64,000 nucleotides of DNA from Bacillota bacterium (GCA_023412665.1 JAEZCA010000025.1:1-64000), one strand, 5' to 3'; numbered from the stretch's first letter, positions 8,404 to 18,245 are shown. Numbers and translations: made by a program. The notes: a model not told the origin generated them from the sequence alone.

Positions 8404-8893
8404 TGCACATTATCTCCCGTATTATATCATCTACCGTTTTACCGGTGCACACTACGATAATATCTGAGTATTCGAGATAAAGAGGCCTCCTCTCCCGGTA
8501 AATATCACTGAAAGTTTGGCCTTCCGCCCTGGCAAGCCTCCTTTCGGGAGCAAGCCGGCACTCGAGTACCTCAGGGGCTTCATCAAGAAATATGATAGTT
8601 CCTGTCCTTTTCATGTATTTCATCAGTTCACTGCTTTTTACTACTCCGCCGCCGGTCGCAACCACACAATTTGTAAACCGGTGTGACATAATAATACTCT
8701 GCTGCAGCTCCAGAAAGCGTTTATATCCCTCTTCCCTCACGATGTCCCTAAGCTCCCTGCCATCAGCGGTCTTTATTATGTCATCGGTATCGGCAAAGTC
8801 CATCCCTGTTTTTTCAGCAAGAATAGGGCCGACCGTGCTTTTACCCGATCCCGGCATACCGATAAGTATCAAGTTTCCCGATGCTTCGCCCAT
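8396..8893 (-). CDS. aroK: Shikimate kinase
   Basis: 165 residues. ATP-dependent phosphorylation of shikimate to shikimate 3-phosphate, cytoplasmic. Walker A is GMPGSGKST at residues 12-20. The shikimate-binding DTDD follows (FADTDDIIK), then RDIVREEGYKRFLELQ and the glycine loop VVATGGGVV; the lid arginine region RLARAEGQTF is present. The start ATG 8893 lies four bases after the aroC stop, with GGAGG 11 bases before it. The 3' end overlaps the Spo0A-like gene, so the two are translationally coupled. Confidence 0.95.
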   Translation of the reverse strand: MGEASGNLILIGMPGSGKSTVGPILAEKTGMDFADTDDIIKTADGRELRDIVREEGYKRFLELQQSIIMSHRFTNCVVATGGGVVKSSELMKYMKRTGTIIFLDEAPEVLECRLAPERRLARAEGQTFSDIYRERRPLYLEYSDIIVVCTGKTVDDIIREIMCNG

Positions 8894-8897
8894 TAAC

Positions 8898-10076
8898 CTA
8901 TAACTCCTCCCAATCAGGATCGATAATGGAATTTATGCTGCTGTATCCCTTGTACATATATACTGCGTCAAGCAGAACCATCCTCATCATTGCCTCACAA
9001 ACCGGGTACAGTCTTGTAAGAGCAGAAGGATCGCTTCTGGATGCAAAAACATGACCGACATTCTCACAATTCGCCAGATCAGCTGTATCCTGCTGCTTCA
9101 GTATGGTCGGAATAGGCTTGGCAGCCACTCTTACCCTTATTTCCTCACCGTTGGTTATGCCCCCGAGCAGGCCGCCTGCCCTGTTTGTCCTGAACCTCAG
9201 TTTGCCGGTCTCGTCGATATATGGCGTATCGTTTGACTGTGAACCTGTAAGCCCGGCAAGCTCAAAGCCGTCACCAAATTCTACGCCCTTGATTGACCCA
9301 ATAGAGAGCATCGCATGGGCTATCAGTGCACTCAGCTTGTCAAATACCGGCTCTCCAAGACCGGCGGGCACACCTTTGGCTATTATCTCGATGACACCGC
9401 CGCAGGAATCCCCCTCAGCTTTTACTTTCAGAAGATCATCCATCATTTCCTGAGCTTTTTCCATGTCAGGACAATTCATATCATTCTTTCTGTAATTGGA
9501 CTTAGCTGTTTCGTACGTCACAGGAGCCGCCTTTATTCCATGGGATTCTACTGTATATGCGATAACATCGATGCCCATCGCATCAAGTACGATTTTAGCC
9601 ACAGCTCCTCCAGCCACCCTGGCGACTGTTTCTCTGGCCGATGCTCTTCCGGCGCCTGCCCAGTCATAGTACTTTCCATACTTCTTATAATACGTGTATG
9701 AAGCCTGCCCCGGTCTGACAAGATTTCTGTTTCCCTTGTGCTGCTGTATATGCTTATCTTCTATATCGCTATTGGGTATGATCATGCCTACAGGAGCTCC
9801 CGTTGACAGATCATTCTCCATGACTCCCGAAAAAATAAATACTCTGTCCTTTTCCTTACGCGGTGTGCTTAGCTTTGACAATCCCGGTCTGCGTTTGTCA
9901 AGCTCCTGCTCTATTATATCAGCTGTTATTTTCAAGCCGGCCGGTACGCCGTCAACGATCACCATCTGTCCTCCGTATAGCTCGGACGGGACGGAGGGGT
10001 CCTTTCTGAAGCCTCCCGAGTATGATTCACCGCATGTTGTTATTCTGAACATTCTCCCGAATGTGTTACCCAGCAT
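8898..10076 (-). CDS. aroC: Chorismate synthase
   Basis: 392 residues, typical for the bifunctional-free bacterial enzyme that makes chorismate from EPSP using reduced FMN. The opening GNTFGRMFRITTCGESYSGG, the active-site blocks GMIIPNSD, RPGQASYTYYKKYG, GAGRASARETVARVAGGAVA and RTNRAGGLLGGITNGE are all visible. GGAGG lies six bases before ATG 10076. The start LGNTFGRMF..TCGESYSGG and FRKDPS differ slightly from the common GESHG, with tyrosine replacing histidine in GESYSGG; the rest of the active site looks intact. Middle gene of aroA-aroC-aroK. Confidence 0.95.
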   Translation of the reverse strand: MLGNTFGRMFRITTCGESYSGGFRKDPSVPSELYGGQMVIVDGVPAGLKITADIIEQELDKRRPGLSKLSTPRKEKDRVFIFSGVMENDLSTGAPVGMIIPNSDIEDKHIQQHKGNRNLVRPGQASYTYYKKYGKYYDWAGAGRASARETVARVAGGAVAKIVLDAMGIDVIAYTVESHGIKAAPVTYETAKSNYRKNDMNCPDMEKAQEMMDDLLKVKAEGDSCGGVIEIIAKGVPAGLGEPVFDKLSALIAHAMLSIGSIKGVEFGDGFELAGLTGSQSNDTPYIDETGKLRFRTNRAGGLLGGITNGEEIRVRVAAKPIPTILKQQDTADLANCENVGHVFASRSDPSALTRLYPVCEAMMRMVLLDAVYMYKGYSSINSIIDPDWEEL

Positions 10077-10173
10077 ATAATACCTCCGCTATATATATAA
10101 ACCTTCTACCGCACTTGGCGATACACTACAGCCTTCGCCAGCTTTTTCGGATATCTCCGGCCTTGGATCACTG

Positions 10174-11481
10174 TCAGTCCCTGTCTGCGCCATCCTTTGT
10201 TTCATGGCCTTCACGCACCAGCACAATATCGCCTCCGCAATCCCTTATCATATTCGAGAAAGCTGGCAGTGTTACATTTACTGCCTCAGCCGTCTCTATG
10301 CAGGTCTCGCCCTCCGAATTGAGTCCGGCTACAGCCAATGCCATAACTATCCTGTGATCATCATGTCCGCTGACTCTGCAGCCCTTTAATCTGCTGTTCC
10401 TTATTACAAGGCCGTCCGGCAGCTCCTCAATGTCTGCGCCCATCTTCGACAATTCCGAAGCCATGACCTTTATCCTGTCAGTTTCCTTCATTCTTGCCTG
10501 GGGGACATTCACAAGCCTGGTCTCACCCTCGGCAAAGCATCCGGCCACCGCCATTGCCGGCAATGCATCCGGTGTTGAGTTCATATCTATTTCGATCCCC
10601 TTAAGCCCGTTGCCTTTAACAATTATGCCATCGCCTGTATATCTGACGACCGCACCCATTCCGGCAAGATAATCCAATACCCTCTTGTCTCCCTGGGGAT
10701 CGGACATATCAAGGTTTTTGATCACAAATTCCCCTCCCGAAATCGCTGCAAGGACCATGAAAAACGTCGCGGACGAAAAATCTCCCGGGATAGCCATATC
10801 GAAAGCCTTATATTTCTGTCCACCTTTTATGTATATCGCTTTGAAATCGTCATTCTGATACTCAATACCCTGATTATCAAGCCACCACATTGTCATCTCG
10901 ACATACGGCCTCTCATTCAGCCTGGTGATAATCACTTCGGTATCCTGCTCCAGCAGAGGGGCATTTATAAGGATCGATGAAAGGTACTGGGAGGTGAATG
11001 CATCAAGCTCTGTGCTGCCGCCCTTCAGCCTGCCCCTGACTGCTACGGGAGCCATATCATTGCCTCGTGTTGAAAACACATTGCCCCCGAGAGCATTCAT
11101 AGCACGTATCAATGGGCCCAGAGGTCTGCGGCGTATCTGATAATCGCCGGTAAAGACAGTCCAGCCGTCGGCCAGGCCTGCCGTCATCAATGCAAAGCGC
11201 AGCGACGTTCCTGAATTGCCTACATTCACAATATCCTCCGGTATTGATGGTACGACGCCAAAGCCGTCAATAACATAGCTTTCTTCAATATTCTCAAATC
11301 GGGCGCCGAATGCCTTGCATACATCCACCGCAGAAAATGCATCTCTTGAAAAAAGGGGCTGTGAAATGACAGACCTGCCTTCCGCAAGGCTGGCAATAAA
11401 CAAAGCCCTTATCGTATGCGATTTTGACCCGGGTATGCTTACAGTACCACGCGTATCTGATTTTCTCACTAAAAACAGCAT
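10174..11481 (-). CDS. aroA: 3-phosphoshikimate 1-carboxyvinyltransferase (EPSP synthase)
   Basis: 435 residues from ATG 11481, preferred over TTG 11490 because GGAAGG is nine bases upstream. Joins PEP to shikimate 3-phosphate. Conserved segments are IPGSKSHTIRALFIASLAEG, NVGNSGTSLRFALM (PEP loop), RRRPLGPLIRAMNALGG, GDFSSATFFM and KETDRIKVMASELSKMGADI. The NSGTS form (rather than GNAGTA) places it with class II type enzymes. It begins the shikimate gene run; 97 bases separate it from aroC. Confidence 0.96.
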   Translation of the reverse strand: MLFLVRKSDTRGTVSIPGSKSHTIRALFIASLAEGRSVISQPLFSRDAFSAVDVCKAFGARFENIEESYVIDGFGVVPSIPEDIVNVGNSGTSLRFALMTAGLADGWTVFTGDYQIRRRPLGPLIRAMNALGGNVFSTRGNDMAPVAVRGRLKGGSTELDAFTSQYLSSILINAPLLEQDTEVIITRLNERPYVEMTMWWLDNQGIEYQNDDFKAIYIKGGQKYKAFDMAIPGDFSSATFFMVLAAISGGEFVIKNLDMSDPQGDKRVLDYLAGMGAVVRYTGDGIIVKGNGLKGIEIDMNSTPDALPAMAVAGCFAEGETRLVNVPQARMKETDRIKVMASELSKMGADIEELPDGLVIRNSRLKGCRVSGHDDHRIVMALAVAGLNSEGETCIETAEAVNVTLPAFSNMIRDCGGDIVLVREGHETKDGADRD

Positions 11482-11689
11482 ATAACCCAACCTTCCTGCC
11501 GTTCTACAAAAAACGCTACAAATTAATACTTATATATTAATATATGGCAGCGTTAACGTCAAATCAGATCATCACCGTCCTGATCCGGGTAGCTATTCAG
11601 TTGTATTAAAATATCCTGTCCTTGCGCGTGTTGCAGGCGACAAATATCAGCCCCGCCTCAAGCTTCAATACTTATCTGAGCCTGAATAT

Positions 11690-12871
11690 TCATTCATCGG
11701 CAGCACGGGATGCTTCCTGCCCGGGAATGTCACCATGCATTCTTTTTGGCGGCGGGCCGAAGAACTGATAGTAATTGCACAATATCCTCCCGTTGTAGAG
11801 CTTGCGTTTTTTATCCGCACGCCTCCCCACCAGTGCTTCAAAGCGCGGATGGGAGGTTATAACATAGAAGGACCATGTATCGAACCGCTTGAATACTCCC
11901 CCCATCTCCCTGTACAGCCGTTCAACCTCGGGCATCTCACCGAGCCGCTCCCCGTAAGGCGGGTTGCATACGATAAAGCCGTATTTGAATCTGGAGCTGA
12001 TATCGGAAAACGGCAGGCGCTGCAGGTGTATGTCCTGCAATACTCCCGCTTTTTCAGCGTGATGGCGTGCCAGGCTTATCACGGAATCATCTATATCCGA
12101 TCCGTGGATCCGGATCTCATTATCCCTCTTTATCTTGTCCTGAGCTTCCTCCCTGACCCTGGACCACAAACCGGCAGGCGTCTGCCACCAGCCCTCGGCG
12201 GAAAAACTCCGTTTTAGTCCGGGTGCAATATTCGCAGCTATCATGGCAGCCTCAACAGGGATCGTACCCGAGCCGCAGAAGGGATCTATCAGCGCCCTGT
12301 CCGGCTTCCACCTGCTGATCATGAGCAAGGCCGCCGCCAGTGTTTCCTTCAGCGGAGCGCCTGTCACCAGGTCCCGGTAGCCGCGCTTGTGCAATCCGGG
12401 TCCTGACGTGTCTATCGTAAGAGTAGCGGTATCCTTGAGTAAACTGACTTCAATCCTGTATAGCGGCCCGTTGTCAGCGAACCACTGCTTTTTATACCTT
12501 TGCTTCATTTTTTCAACTATGGCCTTTTTGACGATAGCCTGGCAGTCCGGTACGCTCGTCAGCTTTGAATCCACAGATTTGCCGTCCACAGGGAATTCTG
12601 CGTCCTCAGGCAGCCACTCGTCCCATGGCAGCGCCTTTGTACCTTCAAACAGCTCATCAAAGGTCAGGGCTTTGAACTCACCCATTTTGACAAGTACGCG
12701 GTCAGCGGAGCGCAGCCAGAGATTTGCCCTGCAGATCGCCTCTTCGTCCCCGGCAAATGTCACTCTTCCGTTTTCCACCTGCTGGTCCGAATAGCCCAGC
12801 CAGTTCAGTTCCCTTGCCACAACCGCCTCTATACCGAAAGCCGATGTAGCTATCAATTGCATTTTAGACAT
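11690..12871 (-). CDS. THUMP-domain class I 23S rRNA (guanine-N2) methyltransferase
   Basis: 393 residues. An N-terminal THUMP-type RNA-binding part (about 1-160, MQLIATSAFGIEAVVARELN) is followed by a Rossmann SAM-dependent methyltransferase with LIDPFCGSGTIPVEAA (motif I) and the catalytic VCNPPYGERLG (motif IV). Architecture and length match RlmL N-terminal half/YpsC, which methylates guanine in 23S rRNA. The separate RlmK half found in E. coli RlmKL is absent, as in other Firmicutes. 208 bases upstream of aroA on the same strand; co-transcription is unclear. Confidence 0.9.
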   Translation of the reverse strand: MSKMQLIATSAFGIEAVVARELNWLGYSDQQVENGRVTFAGDEEAICRANLWLRSADRVLVKMGEFKALTFDELFEGTKALPWDEWLPEDAEFPVDGKSVDSKLTSVPDCQAIVKKAIVEKMKQRYKKQWFADNGPLYRIEVSLLKDTATLTIDTSGPGLHKRGYRDLVTGAPLKETLAAALLMISRWKPDRALIDPFCGSGTIPVEAAMIAANIAPGLKRSFSAEGWWQTPAGLWSRVREEAQDKIKRDNEIRIHGSDIDDSVISLARHHAEKAGVLQDIHLQRLPFSDISSRFKYGFIVCNPPYGERLGEMPEVERLYREMGGVFKRFDTWSFYVITSHPRFEALVGRRADKKRKLYNGRILCNYYQFFGPPPKRMHGDIPGQEASRAADE

Positions 12872-12910
12872 TTTTCCTCCTAAAACAGCAGCCTTTTTCT
12901 GAAAAATCTT

Positions 12911-12925
12911 AATGAGATTCTCATT
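12911..12925. promoter_or_regulatory. Fur-box-like palindrome
   Basis: AATGAGATTCTCATT is a perfect 7-1-7 palindrome resembling half of the Fur/PerR/Zur consensus. It lies 40 bases before the methyltransferase start and 149 before the DUF1189 gene. A Fur gene is encoded 8 kb away. Confidence 0.45.
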
Positions 12926-13073
12926 GATACAATATATACCAATACCGTGAATATGGCAAACCTGATTACTTAATATTATTCTCCTCTATAGACAATGATA
13001 TTTGTTTTGCAAATAGCTTCCTTTATTGTATAATTAGTATAATCGCAAAATTGCATTATACCGGAGGATTCAT

Positions 13074-14168
13074 ATGAACGAGAATAAAATAAATATCTTC
13101 AAGTGTTTCATTTACAGCATCACTGGCTTTGACAGGTACAGGATCCTTTTAAGGCAGAGCATGGGTAAAGCCGTCGGCTACCTGATACTTCTCTCACTTT
13201 TGCTTTCAGTTGCTGTATTTGCCCCCATATACTCCACATCCAATGAAGTAATAAATAAATCCACAGAGTACATCGTTGAAAGCATGCCTGATTTCAGTCT
13301 TATAGACGGGCGTCTCGAAGTGAATGGACAAATGCCCATCGTTATCGATGACGGAAATATCCCGGTAGTGGTGGATACCACACCCGGCGCAGAGGATAGG
13401 ATACTGAACCAGTATGATACTGTACTGCTGTTTACCAGTGACAGGATGATAATGAAGGATTACGTGAACAGGCAGGAATACCCGCTCAGCTCATTTGAGG
13501 GACTTGATATCACAAAAGGCAGTCTCATTGAGGCAATGCCTCTGATAAAGTCATATATAATCGTTGTATTGGCTCTCGTAGGTATTTTTATGGGTCTCTT
13601 CTTTGTGGCAGGTAAATTCATATCAGCTCTTGTTGTAAGCCTTATAGGCCTGATAGCCAATTCATCTTCAAAAACCAATCTATCCTTCAAGAGCTTATTC
13701 AAGATAAGCATTTTCTCAATGACCCTCCCACTTATCATAGGTACAGTGATCAACGCCCTGATGATAAACATACCCTTTCTCGCGGTACTGTTTTACGTCG
13801 GCTCGGGCATATATGTCTTTGGGGCAATAAAAAGCATCAAGAAAGAACTTGAGATATCAGGAGGCGACAGCTGGAACTTCTATAGCAGCGATACCTTCAA
13901 CCGCAATAATAACGGTAACAATAATTTCGACGGCTTTAACTACAGAAACGGCGATCCCAACGACAACAGGCGGGATTACGGATACGGCAGCAAACCGGAT
14001 TTCCCTCCCATCAACAGCAACAGCAAAAATAATGAAACCGGACCTGAAAATACTGATAATGATCCAACAGATGCTTCGTCCGGCAATCCGACAGATGGAC
14101 CGGCTAATGGTTCCGCAGGCAATTCTGCAAATGATGAGCCACAAAATAATAACAGCGATGAAAAATAA
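13074..14168 (+). CDS. DUF1189 family membrane protein with Asn/Asp/Gly-rich tail
   Basis: 364 residues, GGAGG seven bases before ATG. One transmembrane segment near residues 34-55, an extracytoplasmic domain of about 110 residues, then four to five hydrophobic segments (about 160-260). This fits DUF1189 (PF06691), whose members sit in the membrane with unknown function. From about residue 275 the sequence becomes low-complexity, rich in N, D, G, S and P (NNNGNNNFDGFNYRNGDPND), an extension not usual for the family and probably disordered and exposed. A TATAAT-like box lies about 45 bases upstream and a terminator follows, so it is a single-gene unit. Confidence 0.8.
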   Translation: MNENKINIFKCFIYSITGFDRYRILLRQSMGKAVGYLILLSLLLSVAVFAPIYSTSNEVINKSTEYIVESMPDFSLIDGRLEVNGQMPIVIDDGNIPVVVDTTPGAEDRILNQYDTVLLFTSDRMIMKDYVNRQEYPLSSFEGLDITKGSLIEAMPLIKSYIIVVLALVGIFMGLFFVAGKFISALVVSLIGLIANSSSKTNLSFKSLFKISIFSMTLPLIIGTVINALMINIPFLAVLFYVGSGIYVFGAIKSIKKELEISGGDSWNFYSSDTFNRNNNGNNNFDGFNYRNGDPNDNRRDYGYGSKPDFPPINSNSKNNETGPENTDNDPTDASSGNPTDGPANGSAGNSANDEPQNNNSDEK

Positions 14169-14196
14169 GCTGAGCCAGACAGTAAATGAATCAAGG

Positions 14197-14217
14197 GCCG
14201 CCGAAAGGCGGCTTTTT
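14197..14217 (+). terminator. Rho-independent terminator after the DUF1189 gene
   Basis: GCCGCC, GAAA tetraloop, GGCGGC, then TTTTT. Confidence 0.93.
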
Positions 14218-14285
14218 GTATGAAATCCAATACTATTGAAAAAGATAATGTAAAGTCTATATCAATAGAATATGGAGGCCTTGAA

Positions 14286-15860
14286 ATGGATAAGAACCAG
14301 GAGGAAAACCTGCAGCTGACCGTGGTACCGGTGTCGCTTTGGATAGATACGACCAGTGAAACCGATTACCCTTCTCTGGAGAACGATATCGAGGTGGACG
14401 CCGTGATAGTCGGCGGCGGGATAACCGGTCTGACTGCCGCATATCTGCTTAAAAAGCATGGTATAAAAACAGCAATAATCGAAGCAAATCGTATCGCCAA
14501 GGGTGTATCAGCCCATACCACAGCCAAAATCACATCTCAGCATTCGCTGAAATACTACAAAATGATAAACGCAGTCGGAGAAGAAAGGACAAAGCAATAT
14601 GCTTCAGCAAATCAGGCTGCCATAGATATGGTTGAAAGCATAGTCCGTGAAAATAACATAGAGTGTGATTTCAGAAGAGCTCCCGCGTATGTATACACAC
14701 AGGATGAGAGTTATGTACAAAAACTTGAGGACGAGATCGAATCAGCTCTCAAAATGGGGCTGCCTGCCGGATACACAGATACCCTTGACCTCCCCTTCGG
14801 CATACAGGGTGCAATGAGATTCGATAATCAGGCATATTTTCATCCAAGGAAGTACCTGCTGGCTTTGGCATCGATCATTGAAGGAGAGGATTGCAGGATA
14901 TATGAAAACACTCGCGCTGTCGATATCCAGGAGGGCGAAACACATACCGTGATCACAGACAGCGGAAAGAAGATCAGTGCAAAATATGTAATTCAGGCAA
15001 CCCGTTACCCCTTCTACGACAAACCTGGGCTTTATTTCGCAAGAGTATACCCGCAGCGCACCTATCTGATGGGTGTCCGGATAAAAGGCAGTTTTCCTGA
15101 CGGAATGTACATCAATGCAGAACAGCCGTCCAGGACCATGCGTCTACACAAAGGAAAGGATATGGAGCTGATGCTAGTCGGAGGTGACAGCCATAAAACC
15201 GGGCATGGTGAAAATCTGCACAACCATTACGAAATAATCAGGGACTTCGCCAAACCGATATTTGATATATCCGGCATACCGTACAGATGGTCGGCACAGG
15301 ACTATACCGCAATGGACGAAATACCGTTTGCAGGACATATGACAGCTAACAGGAACAGGATTTTTGTCGCCACCGGTTTTGACAAATGGGGTATAACAAA
15401 CGGTACAGCTTCGGCAATGCTCATAACGGACCTCATCATAAAAGGAGAAAGCCCCTGGGAGGAGGTATACAGTCCTTCCCGCTTTACACCGGGAGCATCT
15501 GCAAAGAATTTTATTGTTGAGAATGCAGATGTGGCAATAAAACTGATTTCCGGCAAATTGAACATGCCCCTTGAAACTGCTCCGGTCGAAAATGGCAAAG
15601 CAGTAATAACAGTGGTTGACGGTTACAAAGTCGGTGTGTATCGCGATTATGATGACAAGCTTCACTATGTGAGCACCACATGCACTCATTTGGGCTGCGA
15701 ACTGAAGTGGAACTCGGCAGAGCTGTCGTGGGACTGTCCGTGCCACGGCTCGAGGTTCACATATGACGGAGATATAATCGAAGGGCCGGCACTGGAATCC
15801 ATTAAGCCAATAGAGAGCGGCCTTGGAGAAGGCGGCAGTAACGAAAATGCCGGCAGCTAG
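14286..15860 (+). CDS. FAD-dependent oxidoreductase with C-terminal Rieske [2Fe-2S] domain
   Basis: 524 residues from ATG 14286 (GGAGG seven bases before; a frame extends to 14220 but through the upstream terminator). Residues about 35-400 are a DadA/DAO-type FAD-binding fold: VDAVIVGGGITGLTAAYLLK gives the GxGxxG dinucleotide site, and RIFVATGFDKWGITNGTASA is the C-terminal FAD contact. Residues about 430-520 are a Rieske domain with CTHLGCELKW and CPCHGSRFTYDG, the CxH...CxxH cluster ligands complete. The fusion matches the Bacillus YhfW type. Substrate unknown; the Rieske centre implies electron passage to an external partner. Monocistronic, cytoplasmic. Confidence 0.93.
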   Translation: MDKNQEENLQLTVVPVSLWIDTTSETDYPSLENDIEVDAVIVGGGITGLTAAYLLKKHGIKTAIIEANRIAKGVSAHTTAKITSQHSLKYYKMINAVGEERTKQYASANQAAIDMVESIVRENNIECDFRRAPAYVYTQDESYVQKLEDEIESALKMGLPAGYTDTLDLPFGIQGAMRFDNQAYFHPRKYLLALASIIEGEDCRIYENTRAVDIQEGETHTVITDSGKKISAKYVIQATRYPFYDKPGLYFARVYPQRTYLMGVRIKGSFPDGMYINAEQPSRTMRLHKGKDMELMLVGGDSHKTGHGENLHNHYEIIRDFAKPIFDISGIPYRWSAQDYTAMDEIPFAGHMTANRNRIFVATGFDKWGITNGTASAMLITDLIIKGESPWEEVYSPSRFTPGASAKNFIVENADVAIKLISGKLNMPLETAPVENGKAVITVVDGYKVGVYRDYDDKLHYVSTTCTHLGCELKWNSAELSWDCPCHGSRFTYDGDIIEGPALESIKPIESGLGEGGSNENAGS

Positions 15861-15875
15861 TCAAGCTGTCCGGCA
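15848..15875. terminator. Hairpin at the convergent gene ends
   Basis: TGCCGG-AGCT and AGCT-CCGGCA pair across a short loop that contains the stop codon of the oxidoreductase. The following T run is poor, so termination strength is uncertain. Confidence 0.5.
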
Positions 15876-15919
15876 CCTGTTCATATCTCATATTTGTATT
15901 TGAGTACCGCCATGCACTG

Positions 15920-16588
15920 TTACCGGTAAATGCCGTATACACTGCTTACATCCTGAATATATATGATGCCGTTTCCTGGCTCTTCCATCTTCAGGCTGTC
16001 CCTTATTGTATCTGCGATGGTATCCGCAGCTTCTGTTTCAGACAGTATAAGCACTACTTCCTTCTCAGGCTCTATCTCCATCGAAAAAAGCTTGCTTGTT
16101 TCGTGTATGCCCGAGCCTCTCGCATTTATGATGGTGCCGCCCTTTGAACCTGCTTTCACGGCCGCCTCTATTACTTCCTCGGCTCTGCCCTTGTCCACAA
16201 TGGTAAAAATCGCTCTATACACAGTATTTGTACCTCCTTCTGTGGTTATTTTGCAGTCAATGCATCTGGTTCCCATGATTTTGTGGACGGGAATAGTGAA
16301 TGCTATTCCATGATGAGGCTTATCGAAATGGAACTCCTCATCCAGCTTTTGAAGAGCCTCATAAGCTGCTTTTTTTTCAGCGAGCATCCAAACAATCTCC
16401 TTCCTCACGTCATAAAGACTGAGCAATTCAAGAAGCTTGCTCTTGACCGTGCCCCTGCCCAACAAAATCGTACCGCCCCGCACGCCATGATGCTTGGCTG
16501 CTTTTAGTACCTTGCTGCCATGTCCGTCATTAACAATGATACAAATCAATTCGATTCCCAGATTATTCATATCATTAATGCTTTCCAT
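15920..16588 (-). CDS. Tandem PII-like signalling protein
   Basis: 222 residues made of two PII-like (GlnB-fold) repeats: about 10-95 (ELICIIVNDGHGSKVLKAAK, HGVRGGTILLGRGT) and about 120-215 (AIFTIVDKGRAEEVIEAAVK, AGSKGGTIINARGSG). The paired GG-T-(I/L) segments correspond to the family's nucleotide-binding loop region. A single chain with two repeats replaces part of the usual trimer. The gene overlaps the end of the DUF1538 transporter gene by 14 bases, so the two are coupled; by analogy with GlnK-AmtB and PII-like-transporter pairs it probably gates that membrane protein according to a nucleotide or metabolite. Ligand unknown. A CxxC (GTRCIDC) lies between the repeats. Confidence 0.85.
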   Translation of the reverse strand: MESINDMNNLGIELICIIVNDGHGSKVLKAAKHHGVRGGTILLGRGTVKSKLLELLSLYDVRKEIVWMLAEKKAAYEALQKLDEEFHFDKPHHGIAFTIPVHKIMGTRCIDCKITTEGGTNTVYRAIFTIVDKGRAEEVIEAAVKAGSKGGTIINARGSGIHETSKLFSMEIEPEKEVVLILSETEAADTIADTIRDSLKMEEPGNGIIYIQDVSSVYGIYR

Positions 16589-18077
16589 CCTTTGTCAAAC
16601 CTCCCTTATGAGATCTGGCCCTGTAAATCAGCCCCAATATCTGAAGTGCAATAACCGGCGTCATCGCAACCATCGAGATCATACCAAACCCGTCTATCAG
16701 CACATCCGCACCTTCAATAGCATCAGCCGCACCCTGGGCGAAAGCAAGGATAAACGTCGCAGTCATAGGGCCGGACGCAACTCCCCCCGAGTCAAATGCA
16801 ATACCGACAAACAGCTTTGGTGCAAAAAATGACAGTGCAATAGAGATTATATACCCTGGCAACAGATAATGCCACAGTTTTATTCCCGGAACTATGATCC
16901 TGAGCATTGACAGTGCCACCGCTGTTCCTATCCCGATAGAGAGTGCTATCATTACAAGCTTTCTATTGACATAGCCGCTGGTGACATCCTCTATCTGATG
17001 GGTCAGTACGTACACGGCAGGTTCGGCCAGTATCGTGACCAGTCCCAAAACAAAACCGATCGCGACTAAAAGAGGTGTATTGCCAAGTGCTGAGATTTTA
17101 TATCCGGCGATCGTTCCAACATCCATAAATCCTGCGTTCACGCCTGTCAAAAAGAGTGCCAGACCGATAAAGGTATATATGAAGCCTTTTATAATATCCA
17201 TGAAGCTCCTCTTCCTCAGCTTGAAGGATACTATCTGAAATATGATGAACATAACGAGCAGCGGCAACAGCGCTATAGCTGATTCCAGCGCCAGCACCGG
17301 AAGCTTGCTAAAAAACGGAGCCAGTATCGAATCAGTTTGGTAGGTACTTGTCTCAAGTACACCGGATAATTCATCAGTCCCGACAATAATACTCATTAAA
17401 AGCACTGCCATGATTGCACCGGCAGACACAATGCCCACCAATCCAAAGCTATCCTTTTCCGATGCCTTACTGTCCTTTTTCATAACAGATATACCCAGTG
17501 CAATAGCCAGCACGAAAGGTACCGTCAAAGCTCCGGTAGTAGCGCCCGATGCATCAAAAGCAATTCCCAGGAATACAGGTGATGAAAATATGGCAAGTAT
17601 CAGTATGATAATATATAGGACCGTCAAGGTCTTATATAAAGGGATATTGAATAATATCCTCAACAGACCCGCTGACAGCAGCAATCCTATTCCAGCAGAG
17701 ACAACCAGCACAAGCATCCACTTGGAGATCGCTCCGGAAGTGACAGCATCTACCTGACCGGCGAGTATCTGCAGATCAGGTTCTGCTATTGATACTATGA
17801 ATCCAAGCAAAAGCCCGGCAGATGCTATTATTATTAATTTGTTCGACTTTGCCAGCGATGAACCCATCAGTTTGCCAGCCGGGGTGATCCCCAGATCTAC
17901 TCCTATCAGAAAAATCGTCAACCCCACAATTATCAGGAAGGCTCCTGTTAAAAATCTGAGTAGTGTCGGAAGTCCAAGCGGTACAAGTGTAAAGTTTAGA
18001 ATGAGCACTATTACGGTAATTGGTAAAATAGATAAAACAACTTCTTTTAATTTATCAAGGAGTACATTCAAAAACAT
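16575..18077 (-). CDS. DUF1538 family integral membrane transporter
   Basis: 500 residues, about 12 hydrophobic segments in two homologous halves. The halves share LTGAFLIIVGLTIFLIGVDL / GFIYTFIGLALFLTGVNAGF and GIAFDASGATTGALTVPFVL / GIAFDSGGVASGPMTATFIL, so the gene arose by internal duplication. DUF1538 (PF07556) proteins are presumed transporters; the repeated FDxGGxxxGxxT loops look like re-entrant pore elements. Start ATG 18077 lies very close to GGAAGGG; TTG 18071 is an alternative. First gene of an operon with the tandem PII-like protein. Confidence 0.88.
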   Translation of the reverse strand: MFLNVLLDKLKEVVLSILPITVIVLILNFTLVPLGLPTLLRFLTGAFLIIVGLTIFLIGVDLGITPAGKLMGSSLAKSNKLIIIASAGLLLGFIVSIAEPDLQILAGQVDAVTSGAISKWMLVLVVSAGIGLLLSAGLLRILFNIPLYKTLTVLYIIILILAIFSSPVFLGIAFDASGATTGALTVPFVLAIALGISVMKKDSKASEKDSFGLVGIVSAGAIMAVLLMSIIVGTDELSGVLETSTYQTDSILAPFFSKLPVLALESAIALLPLLVMFIIFQIVSFKLRKRSFMDIIKGFIYTFIGLALFLTGVNAGFMDVGTIAGYKISALGNTPLLVAIGFVLGLVTILAEPAVYVLTHQIEDVTSGYVNRKLVMIALSIGIGTAVALSMLRIIVPGIKLWHYLLPGYIISIALSFFAPKLFVGIAFDSGGVASGPMTATFILAFAQGAADAIEGADVLIDGFGMISMVAMTPVIALQILGLIYRARSHKGGLTKDGKH

Positions 18078-18245
18078 CCCTTCCTTTCGACATATTATTC
18101 TCTATAAAAAATCCGATATACGATGATGAGCAACCGGACAGTGATAAAATTAGAATACATCTGCAGAATTTAATACCCCATAATTATATCAAAACAAGCT
18201 CGCCCGTAGTACAAAGTTTTTTTCTTTTATAGAATTCGCGTTTTT

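Noticed and set aside
13849..14223. Overlapping frame rich in T, I and A on the plus strand
   Set aside because: It is the alternate frame of the low-complexity tail of the DUF1189 gene; composition explains its length.
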